Shown here piece after piece: positions 47,011 to 55,894 of a stretch of 64,000 bases of DNA. The stretch's first letter is position 1; each line of letters starts with the position of its first letter. The DNA is from Haliotis asinina (taxonomy: Eukaryota > Mollusca > Gastropoda > Lepetellida > Haliotidae): positions 26,328,501-26,392,500 of the forward strand of contig NC_090295.1 in assembly GCF_037392515.1 (NCBI RefSeq), in the 5' to 3' direction. A program made the translations under genes and the position numbers. A model generated the notes under the pieces. That model saw only the letters and a list, made by a program, of their open reading frames with translations, made no database searches and had not been told where the DNA came from.

Positions 47011-47149
47011 TGACGAGTCTGGCCATTCCTCTGTCTGGTAGCCTCTTACGGCCACTGAAAACTGGTAGAGAGGATTCTTCTGTCGCCAAATCACCACAAG
47101 CGATCCCATCTGCAAGAGACGATAAAATCAGGAATCATTAATGACTTGG

Positions 47150-47298
47150 TTGAGGAGGCCCAGCGGCTATATCGTTCGTTCGTCACACCGAATACACGGT
47201 TTCTATTCACCATATGGATACAATCTATATGAAGTCCATTTCTGCTGACATTGGTAGAATATTGCTAAAAGCGGTATAACAGTAATCTCACTCATTCG
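47150..47298 (+). repeat. tRNA-derived SINE (direct copy, diverged)
   Basis: 'ttcgttcgtcacaccgaata' and 'tagaatattgctaaaagcgg' match the 16501 SINE. The B box is degenerate. Confidence 0.7.
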
Positions 47299-47584
47299 CT
47301 GGCAGTTTGGTTAGGTCTACAGGCTGCACCATTCAGTCCCGACTACGTGGAGTCTGATGTGGCCTGTCTGTCGTGTACTGAGAGGTTTGTCTGGGCCTGC
47401 CTGTTTTACACAGGCTGTCCTGAAATGTGCTTGCGTCAACGTATTTAAATGACATCCAACTCCTTAAGAAAGAGGTTTCACTTGCTTTACATTTTAATGT
47501 CCTAATTGACTTATGGGCATCACACACTAGAACTACCGACGTATAGAATTGACCCTGGACACCCTGGTCGATCTTGAAGCGTTA
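47299..47584. other. Spacer between SINEs
   Basis: No feature is recognised. Confidence 0.4.
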
Positions 47585-47715
47585 GTCAGTGAGTTTCTTT
47601 TTACGTCGCACTTGGCATTATTCCAGGTGACAGCGGTCTGTAAATAATCGAGTCGGGACCAGACCAGATAAAACAGTGATCAACAACATGGGCATCGATT
47701 TACGCAGTTAGGATC
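47585..47715 (-). repeat. SINE-like repeat (inverted partial copy)
   Basis: The reverse complement carries 'gttgttgatcactg', 'tctggtcccgactcgattat' and a 'gtgcgacgtaaaa' tail, as in the 12919 family. Confidence 0.7.
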
Positions 47716-47854
47716 ATAATAATGTGTCAGTTTATAAAGCCATACCAGGTATGCTCACAGCGTTAACAATAATAAGGCATTATTGAAGTCCATATATGTA
47801 GAATGTTTTTAAGAGAAATACTTTGAGATGATGCTTGGAGTTTTCAAGGGATGA

Positions 47855-48735
47855 AGACAACTTAAGTTCATCAGGGAGGGCATTCAGTTTGATAGATGCC
47901 ATGTTCTGGTCGGACTTGTAGCCAAAATGATGTTCCAATTTGGAACACAGAGCAGATTAACCGAGGATGAACGGAGAGTTCTTGGTAGCATGTGAGGAGA
48001 GAGGAGTTCTTGAAGATACACTGGTGCAATACCATGAATAGACTGATAAGTAAGTGTAAGGATCTTACAGTCAATGCGAGCTTCAATGGGCAACCAGTGA
48101 AGAGACATCAGGACGGGATTAATGAGGCAGTGTTTTGGCTGGAAAGAAACTATGCGGGCAGCTGTGTTCTGGGTTCGTTGCAGCATTTGGTGAAGCTGCA
48201 ACCTGTTAACAAGCTGTTGCTGTAGTCAAATCGTGAAAGAATCAGTGTCCACACCAAGGCAGCCGCAGCATCCCGTGTCATCTGATCTATCTAATGTTAC
48301 GGAGATGGACGTAACATTTTCTGGATAGATCAAAAATGTGATTCTTCATGGAGAGGTCAGACTGGAGTAGAACACCAAGCTTTTGAATGACCTTGTTTCC
48401 AACTTTCAACTGATCATGCTGATTTTGCTAACATGCTACTTGTGCCAACAATCATGACTTCTGTCTTGTATTCGATTAGTTTCAGTTTGTTATTGAACAT
48501 TCACGAACCAATCTGATCAATCGCATCAATTGTGGTAAAATCAGAAATGTTCTCAAAGCCCCTGGTAAAACTATCAAACAGCTGACTATCGCGGGCATAA
48601 AGATGATGGTTAGTAGCCTTCTCACAAATCAAGTCACCAATTTCTTTGGTATACAAAGAGAACAAAACAGGACCGAACAGCAACAGATTCAGTCTCGTTA
48701 GGATACGATGCGATACAATGACATGTGTCAATCGA
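47855..48735 (-). pseudogene. LINE reverse transcriptase fragment (CR1/L2-like)
   Basis: The minus strand encodes GPVLFSLYTKEIGDLI and HHLYARDSQLF near 48600-48660, which is the RT active-site region with YADD changed to YARD, so catalysis would be lost. Further on (48201-47884) come LQRTQNTAARIVSF, SLHWLPIEARIDCKI and GIAPVYLQEL, the typical C-terminal region. Stops and frameshifts separate them. Confidence 0.75.
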
Positions 48736-49256
48736 GGCAGCTAGCCTGACCTCCCGTTAGTCGCTTCTTTAGACAAGCATGGGTTACTGAAGATCAATAT
48801 CAACCCGAAACTCCAAGAGTCATTAAATTACAACTTCATGTTAGGTGATGTTACATAGATGACGAAAAATAAAACGTTTCGTTCTGAGTAAAATCAAATT
48901 AACTTTCAGGCTGCCATATTTAAGAAAAACAGTAAAGTTATTACTGTGGCCTAACCTACATACCCGTTAGTCCCAAAGACGACTCCGCGATCAATATCAC
49001 TTTAAATGCACGTAGGGCCAAAGATACTTATGTTTACCCTAATGGGTGAAAGTACTTGTAAATACGACATGGTTTAAATCGCTGAGTCAAACTCATCTTG
49101 TCTTTCACCATGGTCACGATGACCCATCAGGTCATTGCTCCAAGGGCAAGTGCACTGACAGCTAGCTGTAAGTAGTGACGATATAGTGTTCTACCACATA
49201 AGGATATGTCGGCCCCAATATATCCGGGTGGGATTGTGTTTCTTGGGTAAGTGGTG
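48736..49256. other. Intergenic with a short SINE piece
   Basis: A 'gttagtcgcttctttagaca' piece near 48756 resembles the inverted head of the 12919 SINE. Nothing else is recognised. Confidence 0.4.
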
Positions 49257-49590
49257 CAGTGTGCGAAATATAGTTTCAAAATTTTGCAACCAGTCGGGCT
49301 AGGTGTGTCTGACTGTTGCTAGCCCACAAAATAATTCACCAGCCCAAAGTATGAATGCAGACACGGGTTTCAAAATCACGCTTCTGCTATGATGAACATT
49401 TATATCAGGCCATAATCTTGCACGATTTAAAAGTGTGTAATAACTTAAGAAGTCGGAGAGAGGGATATATTTACAAAATGACCTTTAGAAAATTCGTAAG
49501 ACAGTCGGACCAGTGACTGTCGAGATGTACTCACCTGGCTGGATTTGTACTAGCCACTGGCTAGTGGGCCAGTGACTATTCCGCACACTG
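49257..49590. mobile_element. hAT-type MITE (334 bp)
   Basis: Ends CAGTGTGCGAAATA and, reversed, CAGTGTGCGGAATA are near-perfect inverted repeats of the CAGTG type seen in hAT elements. Flanking octamers (aagtggtg and aaagggtg) match at 6 of 8, in keeping with an aged 8-bp target duplication. Internal inverted 'ctagcccac' and 'gtgggctag'-like blocks add secondary structure. Confidence 0.65.
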
Positions 49591-49691
49591 AAAGGGTGGT
49601 GAGTAAAGGGTGGTGAGTAAAGGGGTGGTGAGTAAAGGGTGGTGAGTAAAGGGGTGGTGAGTAAAGGGTGGTGAGTAAAGGGGTGGTGAGT
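49591..49691. repeat. Minisatellite (14/15-bp units)
   Basis: Seven units of AAAGGGTGGTGAGT and AAAGGGGTGGTGAGT. After the first, they alternate 14, 15, 14, 15, 14, 15, so the last expansion copied a 29-bp pair. It directly abuts the MITE end. Confidence 0.9.
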
Positions 49692-49867
49692 GTTGCCATT
49701 GTGAAATGTATTCGTAATACATGTTTGACGCTTCTTTTGGAGATACGGATATGCAGTAAACTACGGTTTATAACGAACTCTTATGAGCGTTAAGTTCAGC
49801 TCGTTATCGCCATCTTTCATTATACCCTTTTCCATTCACAGCAAGTGATCGGGACAGCAACAATTCT

Positions 49868-49950
49868 CAAGACGCACGCACGTACATACACACATATCCT
49901 CGCGCGCGCACATACACACGCACGCGCACGCGCACGCGCACGCACACTAG
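49868..49950. repeat. (CGCA)n / (AC)n low-complexity tract
   Basis: Runs of alternating purine and pyrimidine, including CGCGCGCGCA and (CGCGCA)n. Such tracts can adopt Z-DNA. Confidence 0.8.
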
Positions 49951-50108
49951 CGACGTGAGACAGACACAACAACAAATAATAAAGTAATAAGATAAATATT
50001 ATAATTAACTCCTATACTCTCGACAAAGGAATTACATCACAAATTCAAAGCCATTGCAATATAAGAACAGTGTTCGTAGTAATAAATGACAAGGGAGAGT
50101 GATGTTAA

Positions 50109-50945
50109 AGGTCACATGCAACCAAAAAGGTAAACACAATTAAAACACATTTATCACTTATTCATGACACGTAAAATGCATTGCTGATTAAGAAAAACAA
50201 ATAAACAGAATTATAAGCGTATAATCGCAAATCAAAAGTGCAATGTTATGCACTTGGACTTGGATTAACCTCCCTCGAAACGAAGCAGCCGCGATGCCGA
50301 ATCCAATCAGAGCTGGTGGGTGTGCACTCAAGTGTAACGACGCTTTTTCACTGGTCACTGGTTCATTTGCCGATACGCTTTGCCAGCTCTTTGTATATGA
50401 AGTGTAAGCCCCATAGGTATTAATTTCAAATTGGATGTAACCAATGATTACAGTTGTTCATTGCATATTGTCATTAGCAGACAGGCAGGCAGACATTTAG
50501 GTGTCAATAAACCAGACACTGAGTTTTCTCTATAACTGTCTGCGTATCACAATCAACATGTTTTTTTTATAATTTCTTTCTCTTTTTTGTGTTATTTTAT
50601 GCAACGAGTAGATTGTTTACTTGTATGTTGTGTACACAACCTGGATTAGACTAATGCTCACGACCTCATACACCGGGCAGCCTTACTGGTTCAAGCTCTG
50701 CGACCCTGCTCACTGCGCATGCGTTACGAGCGCAGCGCAGCATAATTGTTAAAACCGCGCTTTTTCCCCAAACGCTGAGGAAACATTAGTGAATCGTTTC
50801 ACCTCCTATTTCGCTAGCTTTTTTAATCGTGTTTGTTTAACTTGATTGAATTGGCATCTTTTGTTTGTTTTTTTATTTGTTTCTGTATGTACATACCGGA
50901 AGGTATCAGAATCTGCAAAGCTGTGTTTTACACTGCATGTGACCT
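50109..50945 (+). mobile_element. TTAA-flanked element, internally deleted copy (837 bp)
   Basis: Left end TTAA-AGGTCACATGCAACC and right end GCATGTGACCT-TTAG match the full copy at 36903-38187. About 450 bp of the middle is missing. The right TTAA has mutated to TTAG. Confidence 0.85.
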
Positions 50946-51592
50946 TTAGCTTCTATCATCTTATAGTGTGGAATGTAAGATTAGATCCTAAAAGTACGCA
51001 CTTATATATAGTGAAACGGTTCAAGAACTGTACAAGGTGTAGTTTCTGATACGAGAGCTTGGTCCAAATACCCAAAGGCATGGTCGCTGATGATTGATCA
51101 TGGATTGTCGAGAATGTACCCCTAGACGGAAAGTCGTCGACCAGTCAGCAGCGACAAAGCCGGGGGTATTGATTGGGTGAAGCATCTGCTTTGCACCCCG
51201 CCCACATTCTGCATTCAAATTTCGAGATCAGTGCGGAATATTGTAATTTAAATCATTCGGTTTGAAACTGCCGTCATATCTAGTCGCAAGTGAGATAAAA
51301 CTATAGACGACATTACACTGTCACAAATAGTTCACAAAATTGAAGGCGCTCTGACATGATATAATATAATCTCAAGCTGCCGATATAATGGAAACAATTC
51401 TCTTCTGCAGCCCAAGAACTGTACCATCAAATAGAACAATGTCATCTGCGAACAACAGAATAAACAGCTCTTTGAAGTCTAGATTAAAACAAATATAGAC
51501 AAATAGACCACAACGTGTTGTGACACAGATTGACACATCCACATTCATTCACTAGAGTATATCATCATCAATCTGCCAACGCCTGAAACTGC
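50946..51592. other. Intergenic, no feature recognised
   Basis: Unique-looking sequence with no coding region recognised. Confidence 0.45.
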
Positions 51593-51870
51593 TGTCAGAC
51601 CGACCGCCGTGTTACATTCTGCACTGTTTCTCTCTCACACTAAGACTTTGGTGAGTTTGCTATACTACATATTTTGTGACCCATTGCCTTAGATTTTGAG
51701 GCATTTGTATTGTATTAGAAATCTGTATTGTGAAATTGACTTGTGACTTTGTATACCTTGCTCTCATTGCCTTAATACAGTATCTGAATATTTTATAAAC
51801 TTGTTTTTGGTCTGTTTTGCTGGTTCACATTGCTTACATTGCTTGTCAGAGTAAATTCTTAACCGTAACA
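51593..51870 (+). repeat. Long terminal repeat (left, forward)
   Basis: A 278-bp block begins TGTCAGACCGACC and ends GTAACA. It is followed after four bases by a primer binding site, and it is matched over its length by an inverted copy at 52307-52602. TG...CA ends and the primer site identify it as an LTR of a retroelement. Confidence 0.8.
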
Positions 51871-51874
51871 AAAT

Positions 51875-51892
51875 TGGGGACTCGTCCGGGAT
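51875..51892 (+). promoter_or_regulatory. Retroelement primer binding site (tRNA-Pro-like)
   Basis: TGGGGACTCGTCCGGGAT closely follows the pattern complementary to the 3' end of tRNA-Pro that is known from many retroviruses and retrotransposons; one position differs from the version I know. It fixes the 3' boundary of the LTR. Confidence 0.75.
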
Positions 51893-52039
51893 AGAATTCA
51901 TTTGACATTTGAGACCATTTGTGAAATTTATTTCATTTTTTTTTTGCAATTTTGCAACAAGTTAATAGGCCATTTTCCAGTTTTGCCGTTTAGAGTTATC
52001 TGCCCTTTGTGACACGTGACCGCTCGCATGACGACACGT

Positions 52040-52306
52040 AACCAACAGCTGTCAGGTTGACGTTCCGTTTGTTTTGTCGACAGACGATATTGTTTATCTT
52101 TGGCCTGCAATCATTATTTGAAGAAAATATCAAGTATATTCTCGTCAAAAACTGTACCACAGTTGAAAATGTATTTCAAAGATCGTGGTGTGACATTTAC
52201 AGGCTACATTCGTCGCGAATTGATTACTTTGTGCGAGTGTGTTGCCAACTTGAATTTGTCCATTCTGCATGATGTTTCCGATGTAAGCTGCACATCACAA
52301 ACACTA
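52040..52306 (+). pseudogene. SAP-like coding fragment
   Basis: The plus strand encodes TVPQLKMYFKDRGVTFTG followed by YIRRELITLCECV, which fits a SAP-type helix-loop-helix (DNA-binding, about 35 residues). The frame is cut by the inverted LTR at 52307. With the fragment at 52640-52880 it looks like the front of a SAP plus SWIM-type zinc-finger gene of the sort scattered through invertebrate genomes. Confidence 0.45.
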
Positions 52307-52602
52307 TGATACGATTAAGAATTTACCGTGACAAACGATGTAAGGAATCCCCTTATGAACCAGCAAAACAGAACAAAGACAAGTAAAAAAAAACAAATCA
52401 CGTTACAAAATGTATTATTATGCAATGAGAGCAAGGTATACAAAGTCACAAGTCAATTTCACAATGCTGATTACAAATACAATTCAAAAGGGACAATATC
52501 TAAGTCCATGGGTCACAAGATACATATAGTAGCAAACTCACCAAAGTCTTGGTGTGTGAGAGAACAACTATGCAGAATGTAAACACAGCGATCGGTGTGA
52601 CA
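52307..52602 (-). repeat. Long terminal repeat (right, inverted)
   Basis: The reverse complement starts TGTCACACCGATC and ends CGTATCA, matching 51593-51870 throughout ('gtgaaattgacttgtgactt' is identical). The arrangement is head-to-head inverted, not the direct repeat of a normal element. No target duplication is visible. Confidence 0.8.
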
Positions 52603-52639
52603 GGAGATAATGTAGGTCTTGCGTTGACGGGTTTTGATG

Positions 52640-52880
52640 ATCAAGCGTTGGCAGTGATGTAACGCCAGCAAATATGAATGAGTGGAATATCTGACGTATT
52701 TAATTACTTGGTGTCGTTCAGGCCCAATTACGACAACAGGAAGATCCGTGCTTACAAATCATTTCAAGACTATCGCTTGTAATCGATGGGCATGTCAACA
52801 GTGTAGAGTATGTTGATGCTACTGACACCATCGGATTTTTTAAAGCATCTGTGAAGCCAACACAACGGGACAAGACCTAC
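52640..52880 (+). pseudogene. SWIM-type gene fragment truncated at the Polinton
   Basis: Plus-strand pieces DVFNYLVSFRPNYDNRKIRA and YKSFQDYRL, then after a one-base frameshift VIDGHVNSVEYVDATDTIGF and KPTQRDKTYL, resemble the conserved region that precedes SWIM zinc fingers in a widespread invertebrate family. The resemblance stops right after KTYL, about 52880, where the Polinton probably begins. Confidence 0.45.
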
Positions 52881-52953
52881 TTAAAGGGGCACTGATGCGG
52901 AGCAGTAGTATAGGGAATGACAGTTCTGGACCACTTTCAAGAAATGTCTCTAC

Positions 52954-52980
52954 AAAGCCTTATTTAGTAAATAAGGCTTT
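52954..52980. terminator. Perfect hairpin 3' of the integrase gene
   Basis: AAAGCCTTATTT and AAATAAGGCTTT form a 12-bp perfect stem with the loop AGT. It lies 67 bases beyond the integrase stop. It may mark transcript ends or a structural site near the element terminus. Confidence 0.5.
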
Positions 52981-53046
52981 GGTTGGGGCCTTAGATCTTG
53001 CTACTATTACCCCTACTACAAAAAGGTTGGGTGTCTATGAAACAGT

Positions 53047-54015
53047 TTACCGTGTATTGGTTGGAGGTAACACTGTGCCGTACGGTACGATCAATAATTC
53101 TTCTCTTACAAACCCCCTACCCGGCCCACCCCTCAAGTAGTACAAGTTAGGTTCGTCGGCTTTCATATCCACTTTATCTATGTTGTAAGTTTTGACTGAC
53201 CATATAGGATCGGTGGCCCGCTTACGGCTATCGCCCTCGTGTTCCCCCGGCTGGTATAGATACCTCACTAGGGCCCTATCTGGTATCTGTTTCTCCTTCC
53301 CACGCAATGGAGCGGCCGACTCTGCAACTATTGATTTTAGTTTGATAGCGTCTGCCGGTTTCTTACCGGTGAGACGGGTGACTTCATGGTTGATTGCCGA
53401 CACCACCTTGGGTAACCTAGTGACCCATTCAGTCGATCGTTTTCCAGGGGTGACCATCTCCCTAGCATACTGATGGCCGAACAAGCGCTCAGCCAAAGTC
53501 CTATTAAATCTCTCAACTATGGCTTGGCTGCGATGGGCTCCGGCCATGCCACGCCTGACCTTTGTATCGTGTTTGGCTAGCAGTTGTGACACGGCACCCA
53601 TGAACTCCCGTCCGGGGTCAACTTGCAGCTCTGTTGGCCACGTCAGCAGACTGCGTTTGTATATGCGTTCGAATCCTCTGGCTACCTGGGCCGAATCTTT
53701 CGTGGTCAAGGGTTCGGCTTCCTTGTAACGACTGGCTACGTCCACTACGGTTAAGGCATACTTGTACCTCTTGTCGTGGGGTAGGAACAGTAGGTCTGCC
53801 TGGTGAACGCTATTAGGTATGTTAATACCGAACCTCCTTCTAGGCACGTAGCGTGGTGCCGGCAAATAGATCTGCCACAGGGCTTGTTTTTCAAGCCACG
53901 CTTTGGCTTCCTCCGGGGGTACTCGCGCTATTTTAGCTAGCTTATCTACTGCGCTAGCTCCTTTCCAGTACCCACGCGGGCTGTAGTAAATAGCCTCAAT
54001 TTTTTTCATGTCCAT
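53047..54015 (-). CDS. Polinton integrase (retroviral-type DDE)
   Basis: A 322-residue frame. Residues 10-50 form a winged-helix-like N-terminal region, and the rve core follows with the triad D74 (SVHQADLLF), D133 (ELQVDPGREF) and E168 (SQAIVERFNRTL). The D133-E168 spacing is 34 residues between, close to the usual 35. The C-terminal region ends with YYLRGGPGRGFVREELLIVP, typical of Polinton integrases. The protein joins element ends to host DNA. The start codon overlaps the polymerase stop by 20 bases in another frame, so the two are probably co-transcribed. The frame is intact and no catalytic residue is missing. Confidence 0.9.
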   Translation of the reverse strand: MDMKKIEAIYYSPRGYWKGASAVDKLAKIARVPPEEAKAWLEKQALWQIYLPAPRYVPRRRFGINIPNSVHQADLLFLPHDKRYKYALTVVDVASRYKEAEPLTTKDSAQVARGFERIYKRSLLTWPTELQVDPGREFMGAVSQLLAKHDTKVRRGMAGAHRSQAIVERFNRTLAERLFGHQYAREMVTPGKRSTEWVTRLPKVVSAINHEVTRLTGKKPADAIKLKSIVAESAAPLRGKEKQIPDRALVRYLYQPGEHEGDSRKRATDPIWSVKTYNIDKVDMKADEPNLYYLRGGPGRGFVREELLIVPYGTVLPPTNTR

Positions 54016-55894
54016 ACGCGTATGTGTTTATCCCATCAATAGCTATCCAACGTTTGGTGTCCATAGGCGACAGGGACGTCTTGTTTATAGTCAGTCCGTA
54101 TATCTTATGTCCATCACTTCTAAGTGTGTTCATTTTATGTCTAAAGGTACGGGTCTTGAACAGGGCTTCCTTGAATCTGGCGTGTTTGATGTGTTGTTTC
54201 ACCACATACTTCTTAACCCCCTTAGCCTTCCGGATCTCACTATTGTCGGCTTTCAGTATGGAGTACATCTTAGGTCTCAAACCTATGTACTCGGCTATGG
54301 GCGTGCCAGCACACTCGTCCTTCATCTTACCTAGGACCTTTTTATTTACTGTACTGTGTATGGCATGGGTCTTAGGGTAGTCGCTGGTGTCGTATAAATC
54401 AAGGTGTTTTTTCATGTCCTCGTACACGTCCTCGGTTCGAATCTCCATCAGCAGGGAATCCGTGTCAGTGTACAGCACTTCACACCTGTCGCCGTACTGT
54501 TTCTTGAGCTCGTTGTAGTAAAAGTCGTACATCAGGTGTTTGGATAAATCGAGGATGCTCATCCCCACGTAAACAGGCCGGTTGAATTTTATGTGACTTT
54601 TCTTCATGTGTAGGGCAACCAGGTTGTCTGTGAATATCTTACTACGGTTGAATGCCGGACTGGCTATCAATCTCCTGAGCTTGTCTTCCTCACTCGACCG
54701 AACCAGCTTCACGGTCACGCGTTTCCTCAGGTTCTCCATAGTCTTACCAAACACCGAGTTGTTCATGAGCTTGTAGAGATTTTTCTCAAAATCACTGGTG
54801 GCTTTTTTTCGTAGGTCTGTGTTCATTCTGATGTAGGGCTCCATCCATGGGCTCTGGTCGAACATGAGCACCCTATGTATTTTGGTCAGCCTCATACCCA
54901 ACGACAGGTACAGCTGTAGGTTGCGATAGTGAACGATGTACTTGGTCTTATTCATTAAGTTAGGCACGAGTTTTTCAACGTCTGTCACACGACCACCTGA
55001 CAAGTTATGTTGGTACTCAGACATCCAGTCTGGGTTAACCCTCATACGTTCAGGGGCCAGGGGGTAGCTGTTGTGCGATGTGTGTAATTCCTTGGGATAC
55101 TCTAAGTCAACCTCGAGGATATACCCTTTGTTCGAATCTGGTGCAACCCCCATAACATCAACGTGGGGTACCCATTCGAATCCCCCTGTAGGTAGATACT
55201 GACTCATGGCCCAGCCGTACAGGTTGTTTGCGTCGAGGTAGAGAATGTGATTGGTTGGCTTGTTAGGATCGTAACCTTTCACGTATTGATTATTTGCTTT
55301 CGCGTATCGTTTGGATGCCATGGAAATCCCACCTCGCAAGCCTTTCTCAATGAATAGGTGCATGTCGTAATCTGTGAGCAATTCCAAATTAACTCCGGTC
55401 TTTTTAAGCAAGGCGTCCCACGACAGACCTGGGCTGGTGTAATACCATGCGGGGTCGAGTTTATACTGCTTGAAACATGTCCGCCTAAACGTCTCAAACA
55501 CGTCGGCTAACAGCAGTACATCTGTCCTCAAGTACAGGTCGTGATAATCACTCAGGTTCTTACAACCCAGTTTATTCCATACGTTAGTCGCGTGCGAGTA
55601 ATCATCTCGTGAGACGGACGCCTCATTCAGCTTGCTATAAAAGCAGTCAATAGGGGGTAGTCTGGTCTCGGTGAACTTGGCCCAACTATCCATGTACTCA
55701 TAGGGGTACACACCCTTCCTCATAAGCAGGGGTCTAGTCTCGGCGTCTGTGTATCGATCGGTGATAGGGAAGGTATTGTTGGCCTTGACCAGACTGTCGA
55801 GTGACGACAGGAGGAACTGAAACGAGTCAATGAACCTAAGTCCGTTAAGCTGAAGGAGATGTATCTCTCCATGTTGTTGGGGATGCACGTTATA
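53996..55894 (-). CDS. Protein-primed DNA polymerase B, C-terminal part (after frameshift)
   Basis: This frame has no plausible ATG at its beginning, since its first usable codon is GTG at 55888. It continues the polymerase of the frame to its right after a one-base shift at about 55840-55850. Numbered from the GTG, it shows the third exonuclease motif YLRTD (Y119, D123), polymerase motif A LDANNLYGW (D219), motif B MNNSVFGK (375-382) and motif C YTDTDS (473-478). All metal-binding aspartates are present. The enzyme copies the element from protein-bound ends. The stop overlaps the integrase start by 20 bases. Confidence 0.9.
   Translation of the reverse strand, partial: YNVHPQQHGEIHLLQLNGLRFIDSFQFLLSSLDSLVKANNTFPITDRYTDAETRPLLMRKGVYPYEYMDSWAKFTETRLPPIDCFYSKLNEASVSRDDYSHATNVWNKLGCKNLSDYHDLYLRTDVLLLADVFETFRRTCFKQYKLDPAWYYTSPGLSWDALLKKTGVNLELLTDYDMHLFIEKGLRGGISMASKRYAKANNQYVKGYDPNKPTNHILYLDANNLYGWAMSQYLPTGGFEWVPHVDVMGVAPDSNKGYILEVDLEYPKELHTSHNSYPLAPERMRVNPDWMSEYQHNLSGGRVTDVEKLVPNLMNKTKYIVHYRNLQLYLSLGMRLTKIHRVLMFDQSPWMEPYIRMNTDLRKKATSDFEKNLYKLMNNSVFGKTMENLRKRVTVKLVRSSEEDKLRRLIASPAFNRSKIFTDNLVALHMKKSHIKFNRPVYVGMSILDLSKHLMYDFYYNELKKQYGDRCEVLYTDTDSLLMEIRTEDVYEDMKKHLDLYDTSDYPKTHAIHSTVNKKVLGKMKDECAGTPIAEYIGLRPKMYSILKADNSEIRKAKGVKKYVVKQHIKHARFKEALFKTRTFRHKMNTLRSDGHKIYGLTINKTSLSPMDTKRWIAIDGINTYAYGHEKN

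Noticed and set aside
49591..49691. CRISPR-like array
   Set aside because: Units are contiguous with no unique spacers; it is a minisatellite in animal DNA.
55165..55173. Eighth copy of the GGTACC palindrome in the polymerase gene
   Set aside because: Only GGGGTACCC is present, in a conserved WVPH stretch. Flanks do not match the others, so chance is likely.
55830..55870. Programmed -1 ribosomal frameshift in the polymerase
   Set aside because: I see no classical X-XXY-YYZ slippery heptamer at the switch point, so a mutation or assembly error is more likely. Not fully excluded.
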